Below, piece after piece: positions 1 through 10,937 of a stretch of DNA of 64,000 bases (its first letter is position 1; each line of letters begins with the position of its first letter). Made by a program: the position numbers and the translations under genes. Origin of the DNA: Beaufortia kweichowensis (taxonomy: Eukaryota > Chordata > Actinopteri > Cypriniformes > Gastromyzontidae); NCBI GenBank assembly GCA_019155185.1, contig CM032800.1:14330501-14394500 (forward strand). The letters run 5' to 3'. Under the pieces are notes generated by a model. That model was not told the origin of the DNA. It saw nothing but the letters and a program-made list of their open reading frames with translations, and made no database searches.

Positions 1-769
1 ACTTTATGGAACCATTCAAACAAAAATGGCTCTTCTATGGCATTGTGAAGCACATTTATTTTTAAGAGCGTATCAGGTGAATGGAGCCCACAATGAAAGT
101 CAACCTCCACCCTGTTTGTTGACCCTCAACCTCATTGCATTCAGAACAAATTTGTTTTTCAGCTTCGAATGACCCACATTTCTACCACTCCTCTGTTTCC
201 TATCTCATGCCCCATGCCAAAAGGTTTCACTGCACATGGGGGCCAGATTTCCTGTAAGCCACCGAAAAAGCTCAGCACTGACGTATTTCAGCTCTAAAGA
301 CAATACTGAAGCCGTTTAAACAAGCTCACTGAATTCATCTTTAACACAAACATTTATTCACACATAAACACTTACATACATTTGAATGTTTAAAACTCTC
401 TTTTGAAGTTTTAACCCGACTCACATACTCTCTCTCTCTCAAACACCAGAGTACATCTGAAAGCAAAACAACCAGACTCCAGATTTTTAGACTTTAGCCT
501 GGTTTTCACAGACAGGGTCACAATTAGACTCTTGTGCCAAGTCATAAATACCCAGACCTTAAAAAGACACCCAAACAGTTTCAATAAACGTTTAATAGAT
601 AAATAATGTTTCAGTTTTAAGATTCATGTGCTCTATAGCTAAAAGTTAAAAGAGTAGTGTTAGTCTTTGTCGTAAATGATTCACCATTCATTCACGCTAT
701 TAGGGTTTAGTCTTTTACATGGTCTGATTTTCATTTACAAAACAAGCATGTGTTGATATTTTCCCCCAG
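1..769 (+). other. Intron of the fli1-like gene
   Basis: No coding signal. It ends in a TTTTCCCCCAG acceptor at 760-769. A short right-end fragment of the TGTGACCC-ended repeat described at 4256 lies at about 482-532. Confidence 0.6.
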
Positions 770-3700
770 GAAGCACTATCGGTGGTGAGTGAAGAGCAGT
801 CCATATTTGAATCACCCTTCAGTGGTCCTCAGGCCATGCACATGAAGGGAGAGATGGGCTCGCCGGCTGTGTTTAGACAGGGTTCTGAAGAAAGCTCAGA
901 ACCTACTGAGCCAGATTGGACCGGATCAGCCACACAGAACCCTGCGAAAAGAGCAGAACATATCAACGGAACCAGGTGAGAACCCACACTGACAAATGGC
1001 AACATTTTTTGCTTCTGCTGTGTCACGATTTAAAGGAGAAAAGTGACAATTCTGTTAGGATGTGTAAAAAGTTTTCACACAATGATAGTGGACAGTGACT
1101 ACGGCTGTCAAGATCCTAAAAGTACACATACAGCATCATTATATTTCTCCATACAAAATATGGCATACTGAATATATGAGAACTAGTCTGTGAAACAAGT
1201 CTAAAAATCTCATTCTGAAATAACGAGCATCAAATTTTTATTTCACCTATGATTATTTCAACTATGATTTAAATCTTTGACATAATCTTACTTGGTCAAT
1301 AGATATCAAGGTTATATTTTCATATAATATTCTTAACATTATTTAGGATGATTTTATGTAGAAAACAGTAAATGACTGTAAAAACCCATACATTTTTTTG
1401 TGATTTACTGTTTTCTACATAAAGTCATCCTACATAATGTAAAGAACATTATTTGAAAATATAACCTTGATATTTTTTATGTTGACTGAGTAAGGCCATG
1501 TCAATGATAGAAATCAATGTTTAGAAAGCCAACTTTTGGTATTTTTTGCGCAAAATAATAAAACGTAGTGTTAATAAAATTACTCATTTCAGAATAAAAA
1601 AAAATTAGAGTGACGCACAATATAAAACCTACGATATAATCTACCATTTGCATCAATAAACACATTTTATTTTTGTTATGGCTATGAGTACTATGAGGAC
1701 TGCAAGAGATGCATTTTCACGCAAACTGTTCCACTCTAAAAAATGCTGGGTTATTTTCAACCCAGCATTGGGTCAAAAAGGTCAAACCCAACCGTTGGGT
1801 TAAATCAATCCCTCAAAAAAACATACCTGTATTTGGCCCAACCATGGGTTAAAACAAACCAGCATTTTGGGTTAAAACGACCCAGCATGGGTTAATTTCA
1901 ACCCAGCTGTTGGGTTTGTCTGATATTGTACTGATATTTTTTAATCACGTTATAGTCGTGAGTCCCCTGTGGACTGCAGTGTGACGAGAAGGACCCGACA
2001 CATGAGCAACAGTGACGGGGGACAGTTGGCCTATCAGGTCTCGTACCCTGAGGCACGGAGCAGCCCTCAGACCACCACCCCACCCAGCAGCACCACAGAG
2101 GAAAAGAGGGTCATTGTACCGGCTGGTAAGATTTATTTATTGTCTAAAACGTTTATCAAAAGTGTTAGAAAGGGCGTGTGAGAAACTGGTAACTAAGTGT
2201 GAAGTGAACTATGAGCAACAGTGCTGGAGAAGAAGAGTAGTGAGCCATAAAGAAAAACTGTTTTAGAGAACTGTTTTTTAGTTAAAGATTGCACACTTGC
2301 GTTCTTTTTCTTGATATTCTATAATATTATAAATCTGTTAGAGTAAGATCAATTATTTGCATTAGGAAAGTAAAACGGGCTAAAATTTGTTTTCAGGTTA
2401 ATGTTTTGTTAAAAAGGGAAGCATTTGACCACTGATAAGAAGACTAGTTTTAGAAGTTGGTCAACTTCAAGCATAGAGTGTACAGAAACCATGTACACAC
2501 AAAGATGTGGTAATTATGCATTAACCGCAGGGTGTTGCGTCACTCAGGAAATGCATGTACTTTGTGGGAAAAAGACCGCTTGGTAAGATGGACATTGTAA
2601 AAGCGAGAAATAAACAGTGGTATGCCAACGTACTTCCTTCTTCCTGCTCTTCTAAGATCCCACTAGTCAAAGCCAAATCAGCAGACTAAACTCCAGATGA
2701 CTGCTCAGATTCCACAAGAGATGATCACTTTTTACTCACACACCTATTAGGATGTTTGGTGATCTTCTGGGAGGCTTTTTGAAGGTCGTCGTGACATCAC
2801 TAAAATGGGCGGAACAGGTGGAGTAGGTCTAGCCGACATTGAGTGCAGGAATACTTTCTTATGAGTCACACAGCCTGAACAATTACAGCGCTCATAATAC
2901 TCGGATATGACATCAGAGATGCTGTAAATAAGACACATGAAGTTTAAGAGGTTTGAGAATACTTATAATAGTACAGAACAGCATTAGGGAGTGATTAGGC
3001 TACCTCTGGTTTGAACTCCGAAGCACTTGTTCCTCATTTGATCTTCCTTCCATTTGACTTTCAGACCCAGAGGTGTGGACACAAGACCACGTACGGCAAT
3101 GGGTGGACTGGGCTATAAAGGAATACAGCCTATCGGACGTGGACGTGTCCCTCTTTCAGACACTGGATGGAAAATCGCTCTGCAAAATGACCAAAGAGGA
3201 CATGATGCGTCTCACTTCCGCATATAACACGGACATCCTGCTCTCCCACCTAAACTACCTCCGGGAGAGTAAGGGACTTTGCCCGTAATTCCACATGAAT
3301 AATCCATTACTAATTGCTCGTTTTATTAAGAAAACAGCAGGAAAACTCATAAAGCAATTTCAGTCATTTCGATTTCTTAATGTTGGTTACTGTAAATACA
3401 GTTTGGGAATGTTTGGTGCCTATTTTTGTATACAGTAGATAAACGGGGACTGTTCTGTTCTATGTTTTACTCAGGTAGCCCCACCTTTTCCTACCCCACA
3501 ACCCCGACCAATACACAACCACAGCCAAGACTACAAGTGAAAGCCGGTAAGTCGAACTCGAGTCGTATAAGAAATGACTATTATAAGTTTACCAATAAAT
3601 ACACTCAAATTCTCAAACCCATGATAAAAAGTATTGTACAACAATGTTGTCTTGACAGGCCTAAACAGGATACAGTTTAATTCAGACATCAAAGACAGAT

Positions 3701-5948
3701 AATTCTAAACTATTTCTTGTCAAACAAATACAACAACAAAACACCGCCGTTGCCTGAGATATGGTGCATTTAAGGGCTGCGGTGTTTCCCCCATGCATAG
3801 TGCTCAAGCTGGGCTGCAAGGTTTTTGAATTGTTGCACTTTCAGACAGGAAACAGCTGCATCAGGACAGGAAGTGAGGGGTGTAGACCTCAGGTTAGGAC
3901 ACAATCGACTATTCCGTGGCAAACAGAATCGGTTAAAACAAAAGGACATTTACCCTAAGGAATTGTGTGCCATCTTCAGGCCTTCTTACGCTTTGGCCTT
4001 TGGCTTTGTTCTGCCCTGTGTTTTTCCTCTGGGGATCTTTAATGCAAGGCTTCCTTCCTTCTTCGACGGCCTTCTCTCTACTCTTTAAAGCATCCTTTCC
4101 TGTAAAATCTCCCTTTGTTAACCATTCTTATCTGACTCTGCCTTGGTACAGAAAACAGCTTTGAGGAGATCAGCAGAAGGAACAGTTGGTCCTCAAGTGC
4201 TTTACCAGCTGTTCCAAAAGGTACGAAACAAAATATCACAATTATATTGCATATATGTGACCCAGTCTGTGAAAACCTAAAGTCATTTTTTGGTGATTTA
4301 CTACATATTTTCTACATAAAATCATCCTACATATAGTAAAGAAAATATAACCTTTATATCTTTAATATTTACTGAGTAAGGCCATGTCAAAGATTAAAAT
4401 CATAGTGAAATTAATAGGTGAAATCAAATTTTGATGCTCGTGATCTCAAAATGTGATTTTTAGACTTTAGCCTGGCTTTTACAGACAGGGTCACACATTT
4501 GGACACGGCTATATATGGATTATTTGGATACAAAAGTGACGTCATACATATGGATTATTTAATGGTACAAAATGGTATACAAAAGATGATGTCTAGCGGG
4601 GAATATGTTGTAAATTATTTTAATTATTTCAAACAAAAATGGTACAAAATGGACAGAAAATCTAAATAATTCTATTAACTATTATTAAATTTTGAAATTT
4701 GAATTATGCGTTGTGTGTAACATTTGGCAAATTTCCTCAAATTTGAGGATCTGAGTTTCTCCGTAGTTTGACATCACTTTTGACTAGAATCCTATATTCA
4801 ACAAGTATATTTATTTTATTTCAATTACAGGTTCTCCGATTGAACATCAGCACAATACCAGAATTACAGAGCCTCCACCGAGACCTCAGCAAGGTTCATA
4901 CAAACATCCTTTAATGATTAATTTAAACCCAATTATAAAACATCTAAATGTTTTTTTACATTATTTGTTTTTCCAGACCCCTACCAAGCATTAGGTCCCA
5001 TCAGCAGCCGCCTTGCAAATCCAGGTAAAAACTTTTATAAAGCTGTATTTATCTGACAATCAACAAATGTGGCCTTTTTACACAGTTTGAGCACGTTGCA
5101 CATAACTAAACTACAGTTCAAAAGTAGGATGCATGTTTCAGTTCAGACATAGTGAAAATAAAAATGTCCAAGAGATCATAGCCATAATTAGCATGACTGT
5201 TTGCCCGCCCTTCTTCACACAGAAACGAAACCATTCCACACCAAGAAACGATCGTCCAAATCAAATTCTAACAACCTGCCCATCAGCAGCACTGACAGGA
5301 CTGTGGGTAGGTGTCTGCCGACCCACATTCTGTTTCTGTAAACACAGTAAAAAGGTCACATTTGGAGTTCAAACTTCATCACAGTATCCGTTTCTTCTGC
5401 TAATGTTTTTTTCTTTGAACACAGGTTCCGGTCAAATCCAGCTGTGGCAGTTCTTGCTTGAGCTTCTGTCTGACAGCAACAACGCTGCCATCATCACCTG
5501 GGAGGGAACCAATGGGGAATTCAAGATGACCGACCCTGATGAGGTGGCCAAGCGCTGGGGGGAGAGGAAAAGCAAACCTAACATGAACTACGACAAGCTC
5601 AGTCGTGCCCTTCGCTACTACTACGACAAGAACATCATGACCAAGGTGCACGGCAAACGCTACGCTTACAAATTCGATTTCCAAGGCATTTCCCAAGCTC
5701 ACCAAAACCACCCCGCAGACGGCGGCGTGCTAAAATACCCAGCCGAAGTTCCCTACATGCAGGGCTACCACAGTCACCAGCCAAAAATGAACTTCATAGG
5801 CACCCATTCATCCCCTATGCCCGTTTCTCCTGGGAATTTTTTCGGGGCTCCAGCCACCTACTGGAACTCCACGACAGGGGTGGTGTATCCCAGCCCGCCC
5901 ATGCCAAGACATCCCAGCACGCATGCTCATTTGAACACGTATTACTGA
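770..5948 (+). CDS. fli1b: FLI1/ERG-group ETS transcription factor, fli1b-like (5' exon(s) outside window)
   Basis: Nuclear DNA-binding regulator; the family drives endothelial and blood development. Coding exons: 770-975, 1956-2125, 3065-3268, 3475-3546, 4152-4220, 4831-4893, 4977-5024, 5425-5948. They join in frame to 451 codons plus TGA; a further 84-bp cassette at 5223-5306 is optional. The first exon with the initiator lies left of the window, since exon 770 opens with EALSVVSEEQ, internal in FLI1/ERG. A PNT (pointed) domain sits in 3065-3268 (WTQDHVRQW...WAIKEYSL). The ETS domain is in 5425-5948, with recognition-helix core KLSRALRYYYDKN. FLI1 rather than ERG is suggested by RESPVDCSV, WTQ-HVRQW-WAIKEYSL and a C-terminus with PRHPSTH ending NTYY; some residues (DILLSHL) are ERG-like. 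The linker motif DPYQALGPISSRLANP is shared by both. Family certain, paralogue (fli1b versus fli1a or erg) inferred. Confidence 0.9.
1183..1515. repeat. Two head-to-head copies of a TGTGACCC-ended MITE-like repeat forming a long hairpin
   Basis: The left copy (to about 1385) is inverted relative to the right copy (about 1398-1515). The inner arms, about 1262-1384 and 1398-1515, are imperfect reverse complements; both contain the block ACTGTTTTCTACATAAA followed by AAAATATAACCTTGATAT in the same order. It lies in an intron of the fli1-like gene. The same family appears singly at 4256-4495 and 21376-21594. Confidence 0.75.
1733..1916. repeat. Palindromic MITE-like repeat rich in AACCCA/TGGGTT
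   Basis: Multiple alternating AACCCA and TGGGTT words give an element that can fold on itself, starting near AAAAATGCTGGGTTATTTTC and ending near AACCCAGCTGTTGGGTTT. Elements of this look are common in fish introns. It ends about 40 bp before the exon at 1956. Confidence 0.65.
4256..4495 (+). repeat. MITE-like repeat with inverted ends TGTGACCC...GGGTCACA
   Basis: The left end TGTGACCCAGTCTGTGAAAA matches the reverse complement of the right end, TTTTACAGACAGGGTCACA, with few mismatches. About 240 bp, with no coding capacity, so a non-autonomous DNA element. It lies in an intron of the fli1-like gene. Confidence 0.75.
5223..5306 (+). CDS. Candidate 84-bp cassette exon of the fli1-like gene
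   Basis: Between the exon coding for the ISSRLANP linker and the ETS exon lies a stretch with a pyrimidine tract and CACAG acceptor before 5223 and a GTAGGTG donor after 5306. It is 84 nt, phase 1 at both ends, so inclusion adds 28 residues and leaves the ETS frame intact. The predicted insert is basic and serine/asparagine-rich, with KKRSSKSNSN. I know no counterpart at this position in human FLI1 or ERG, whose alternative exons lie upstream of this linker. It could be a real alternative exon or a chance open stretch. Confidence 0.5.
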
Positions 5949-7209
5949 CCAACAGAAGCCTGACCAATCGCCTTATATGAAAGCTTGGCATTTATCCTGA
6001 TGTCTTTGGGTCTTTATAAGGTTGTTGAAGAGAATCGTGGCTAAAACTGTGTTTGGTGAATTTGGTAAAATGGCAACTTTCAGGGGATTTATATCCAAGA
6101 TCTAGTCAGTTTAAAATTTCTCGTAGCATTCACCAGTATCAAGTTCTCCATCTGGTCGCATTTTGTACAGTATATATGCACACCAAATGGCTGTATTTCA
6201 GCCCTAAATTGTAAATATGTCTTACATGTTTCATACAGGGCTTTAGAAAAATCCCCAAAAACCATGTGTATTCATTTCTAACGTTTTACATGTAATATGA
6301 CTTTTGTATGCAAGTTATTTTGTACATACCTTTAACCAAATAACATCACTCCTCAAGTGTAACATTATATATTTCGAACCAATAAAAAACATGTAGCTCA
6401 TTTTTGGATCTTGTTTGAATTTTGTCATCTTATAAAAAATTATCAATAACTCAAAAACAGTTTTTCCACCTAGCACTTTTTACAATACATTATGCTCCAG
6501 AGCAACTTGGAGTAAAGTTTGTTATTGACTAAAATTGTTAGGTAGTATGAGGAATAGAAAATCCAGTCTCTTCTGGAGGCTGAACATCCACTACACACAA
6601 TTAGAAATAAACTTTCTACAACCCACTGTTAAACATACATCAGGAATACCACAGACGAAAAAGTTCTGGCTTCAAATTGTATTTTAAGTACTAAAAGAGA
6701 CAAAAGAAATGCAACAAAATTATAAATATTAACATTGTTTTCATACTCACATACTTGAGGTTCCATTATTAACTTGAGTCTAAGAAAAATAATGACTTTA
6801 CCAACAAAATAAAACAATATTTAAATAATTTCAACACATTCTGATCATGTAATACCATACAGGGTTACAGTCCTATTATGTAAAAAAAAAGAAGGAAGTA
6901 ATGGAAGTAAATTTTTGTTAGATTTTTTGATGCAAGAAAGGATAATGGGGTCACATGATTATTCTTGGTCCATTTAGCCTTGCATCCATATTACAGGTAT
7001 AGACTTCTTGCATTTATAATTAATGTCATTGGTGGACATTTATAAATGATGTTATTAGTCTATAGCAAAGTTAAGTTAAACGTTGTTGAATGCAACAACC
7101 TGAAAACCTTGTGTATAATAGACAAGTTGTTGCATTTAGAGTTTTTGGGTTTGTGGATTAACATTTAATCAAATAACTAAACCAAATTATTAGACTGGTT
7201 CCTCTTTGT
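5949..7209. other. 3' UTR of the fli1-like gene and convergent intergenic space
   Basis: 5949 to about 6405 is the probable fli1-like 3' UTR. From there to 7209 is AT-rich DNA without coding signal. An ATTAAA on the minus strand at 7164-7169 is about 40 bp past the zp stop codon and is a plausible polyadenylation signal for that gene. Confidence 0.55.
6381..6386 (+). terminator. Polyadenylation signal of the fli1-like gene
   Basis: A canonical AATAAA lies about 435 bp after the stop codon at 5948, in an AT-rich stretch. This gives a 3' UTR of about 450 nt. No other plus-strand gene is near. Confidence 0.6.
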
Positions 7210-9768
7210 TCAGTCCAATCCAAATACGTCCTCAAATACTCTGTGTGGCTTTACGAATTCATCTTCTTTCTCCACCACAGCCAGTCCTGGCACATAATGA
7301 TGTGAGTCAATTTCAGGTCCCAATGTAGCGATTATTTGGACCACGTCTGTATCCACCTCTCTTGGAATGGTTGAAGTTATTGTCTGTTCTTCCTCAAGAA
7401 GAACATTTAAATCAGATTCCATGGTCCAGACATCACTGGTGATAACCTGGCTGGTCACTGTACACAGATTAGTAGCAAAGAGCTAAAAATCGAACACGTA
7501 CATGTATTTGCAATGCAAGATTTGTATACCAACAATAATGCACTTTATCAAAACCAACTTAAAATCATAATTTGTGGACTTCCTACCAGGCAGGTCAAAG
7601 GTCAGACACTGAGAGTTGCAGCATGAGCACACACCATTTACACCGTATAACTCCTCCCATCTAAAGAAAAAGATCTGTTTATATAGCACGGTCCAAATTT
7701 AATTAATGTCTCAAAAACAATACAATCAAAGCTTAAAATACCGCTTTGTTGCTTGGTTGTAGGTGCACAACTTTGAACTTTGTGTTGGATTTATACTTCC
7801 GACAGATATTTCACAATGCATGTGTAGTTGCTGAGAAAAAACAAACAGGAAACTGAAAATAAACAACCCGGATAAATGGCTAAAATCAATTTCTGCTGAT
7901 TTTTTTTGATAATTTAAACTTTATATATAACATGGTAATTTCTATTTATAAAAAATATATATATACATATTTTTTGAAACTGTAAAATATCGGCATGTCC
8001 AGTAAGTAGGGATGCCCTGATTTATCATCCACAGATCAGTATTGGCTGACGATCACATTCGATGATAAATTTGACCACCAAATGATTGCAATTTGATAAT
8101 GTAAAACATACATGATGATCAAGTTTTAGCATCACAGTCATGTCAGTGCAAGTGTTTTTACCTTTCCCAACATCCCATGGAACTGAAAAGCATCCAAAGA
8201 AAACTGCACAACATTTCTTTCCTCACTCGGTATAAATCTGGACCATCTACTGCTCTTGCTATCAGTCATGCAGCTGAAATGACAGAGAACGTACCCATGA
8301 CGTTCTGACCATAATGGAGAAGTTTTAACCTGAAATTAACACAAACATTACCCATGGTTTTCAATGACTGTGAAGCGTGGTGTGGACAAAGGAGAACTGT
8401 TAACAGTAACATAGCAGGAATCCACAAACAGTCTCTCGTCCTCAGCAAGAGGTGGTCCGTCTGCCTGAAAGTACATGGGGTGACCAATGGTATAAGCTTC
8501 AGTGGGGGACAACCTTCTCCAAAGAGCTGAAACACAGAAGAAAAAAGTGTCACAGAGTGAAACGGAAAGCGTTTGTTGCAATAGTCAAACGTTATTTACC
8601 ATCACGGGGAGTGAGTACAACACTGTCCACTGTTTTCAGAGGCCTGAAGTAGTTCTGAAAGTTGACTTGTGGTGTGAAACCGGTTTTGTATGAGTAATGA
8701 TACCTGTAAATAAATCACGAAATATAAATTCTCGCAGAACGTATCCAATATATTTACCCATCTCAGGAATATGGACTGTTATGGATGTGACAATTCTGAA
8801 AACAGCATATTACCCGACTACGAAAAAATCATGCTTTAAACATAAAAGCTGCTTTAAAAGAGCCATAGGTACATAAATAGGTACTCATTTGGGTATGTAA
8901 ACCACTAAATATTGACATCTGAGCTATCAGTATGATGAAAACCTTTAATAAAACCTTTTTCACGGTAAGGTGACATCTGTATAAAATGCCCCATTGTGAC
9001 TTTCCAAAATGGCTCAAGGTCACATATTTTACCTGTTAAAGTGACACTCGACTTTGATTGAGAAAGGCATGGCACGGCGGATCGGCCCCGGGGTCATCAC
9101 TGGAGAGTAATGCAGCACATTGGAATAAGTAACTCTGTTATTTATGAACTGCATTGGAAAAGGAAAAGATTACAACATTATTTTAAGATTATAAAGCCAA
9201 AAATAAATAAGTTAATAATAATAAATCTTGTGATTTTCTGTAAAGGAAAGCAGAAACACACCTTTCTCTTACTGCCACACTGATCCATGTCGTAAATAAA
9301 TAAATGATATTTTTTCGTAGTCTTGCTGACGTCACACGTTCCGAGTTTCAATCGGCCCCACAATCCTTCGGGGCCTAAAATCTGTTTGTTAACCTTCACA
9401 ATCATTTTCTTCAAGTAGCAAGCGACGTTTATTCCGTGCGTTCGAGCGTTTCCGTTGCGGCGTGACGTTTCGTGTAGCGCGACGCGAGGGATGAGAACTT
9501 TTCGCGTGTCCTCCGGTAGCTGCTCGCGACCCGATCCACGCGCGGGAGAAAACTGCTCTTTATCCAGCAGAGGAACTCGTGAGTGCTGGAATATAGGAAG
9601 CTGTAAATAAGGTGAATCGCGGCGCTTGAGAACAGCCTCGTGAAAATGATCTCCAAAACTCCTGTTCAGTGTTGAGATTGAAGCGGTGGAGGGATTTGAC
9701 GCATAAAGCACGCGCGAGTGTGTACAAATGAGCGAGAAAATACATAATGCTGGTAAACAATGCTTCAT
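7210..9768 (-). CDS. ZP3-type egg-coat (zona pellucida domain) protein, copy 1
   Basis: Secreted egg-envelope structural protein. Eight exons, transcribed right to left: 9262-9768, 9033-9148, 8600-8703, 8352-8526, 8162-8273, 7742-7830, 7587-7660, 7210-7457; joined they give 474 codons plus stop. The start at 9768 is chosen because it opens a clear signal peptide (MKHCLPALCIFSLICTH, cleavage near residue 23); an in-frame ATG 15 codons upstream lacks one. ZP-N carries four cysteines (about 117, 145, 164, 204); ZP-C follows with a cysteine-rich end (CSCCNSQC). A dibasic TKRRW, cleavable in principle, precedes WEELYG. The 82-codon last exon is acidic. No transmembrane segment follows, as in other fish ZP proteins. 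Lies tail-to-head with the paralogue at 10938-15135. Zebrafish has a tandem pair named zp3d.1/zp3d.2, which this may match; that is memory, not alignment. Confidence 0.88.
8763..9031 (+). repeat. Dispersed repeat, family with copies at 8.8, 10.1, 51.9 and 63.7 kb
   Basis: Shares ordered blocks with 51930-52110 in the same orientation: AATATGGA...GATGTGACAATTCT, then AAATATTGA and CAGTATGATGAAAACCTTT. It fills intron 2 of zp copy 1 almost to the exon edge at 9033. Not coding; probably a non-autonomous transposon. Confidence 0.65.
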
Positions 9769-9800
9769 GTCTCTAAACAGCATCGAAAATAATTGTAGGC

Positions 9801-9869
9801 GATATATAACCAATTATATCTGCTTCTAGTGGTCACACACACCCATGAGATGGTTAATAAATGCACCTG
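9801..9869 (-). promoter_or_regulatory. Candidate promoter elements of zp copy 1 (TATA-like and E-box)
   Basis: On the minus strand a TATATA run (9801-9809) lies about 35 bp before the ATG at 9768, implying a very short 5' UTR. A CAGGTG E-box (9864-9869) lies about 96-101 bp upstream. Oocyte-specific zp genes are known targets of the E-box factor FIGLA. Position fits; function is inferred. Confidence 0.4.
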
Positions 9870-10087
9870 TCTTCTGCTTTAAACGTTTAACACCAGATAC
9901 AAACATGACTGACGTCAATCTCTGATCTGATGAGCGCCGCACATGGTGTAGCCTTCGTTATGCGCATGCTCAAATGAACGTCTGACGTTTAGCTCCTCCC
10001 CAAAATAAACAAACTGGAAATGATAATTGCATACGGGAAATTGCATGCAAATATTAACCTTAACAAAACAAAATAAAGTTTTTACCA

Positions 10088-10410
10088 AAGGTTTTCATCA
10101 TACTTACAGCTCAGATATATTTGGTGGTTTTTAAAGCATTTTTTATGTTTAACGGATGATTTTTTTATAGTCAGGTAAAGTGTTGTTTTCAATATTGTCA
10201 CATCCATAACAGTCCATATTCCTCATAAATAAACACATAAAAATGCAAATAAAATAACTATTTTGTTTTTGATTAATCCATTTGTTGAATATTATTGCTT
10301 CTGGTTTGTGCCTCTCAAAAACGTGTTTTTTTTGTCACATCTATAACGCAGGTATATTTTTAAAAAATAGATAACTCGTGCATATACTGATATTTTTCTG
10401 ATGTCTGGAC
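10088..10410 (-). repeat. Dispersed repeat, inverted copy between the two zp genes
   Basis: Reverse-oriented relative to the copy at 8763: CCAAAGGTTTTCATCATACT, then AATATTGTCACATCCATAAC and AGTCCATATTCCT. Similarity to the copy at the right window edge continues past AGTCCATATTCCT through TTGCTTCTGGTTTGTG, so the full element is over 300 bp. Confidence 0.65.
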
Positions 10411-10937
10411 TCTATTAACACAGGTTTAGTAAAATATAATCAGAAACGCATAATAAATAATAATAAATACAATCTGTGAGAATTTAAAGTTTTGACTGAA
10501 AACATCATTGATTTTTTTCTTGCTATTCTTATTGTGACCACCAAAGGATTAAGCATGCATTAACTGCAATGCACATAAAGATTGATTTATTTATTCTCTA
10601 TAGACCATCCATATGAAAATGCAGAAACATCATCACAAACGAAATCATAAAACTGATTTTATTTCAAGAATGTCATTATGCATAAGTTTGTTTATTAGGT
10701 TTAATCCATAAACATAATGCCAACTTTCAGAAAGAATGCTGAGATTTTTTGCTTAAAGACCCAATTGAAAAGAAAGGTCCATCAAGGGTCCTAAAACAGA
10801 AATAAAAAAAAGAAAATAACAATGATTAAAACAATTAGTCTGAATAAATAAAGGTTGCAGGAAGATGATAATAATACCTTGGAGAGATTTCGAAAAGCAT
10901 TACAATGACCCTCAGGCTTTTCTCCCACTGGCTTCAG

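Larger units (their letters stand above)
9769..10937. other. Spacer between the tandem zp genes
   Basis: It holds the copy-1 promoter region (to about 9990), the inverted dispersed repeat at 10088-10410, and AT-rich DNA that should include the 3' UTR of zp copy 2. No further coding signal was seen. Confidence 0.5.
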
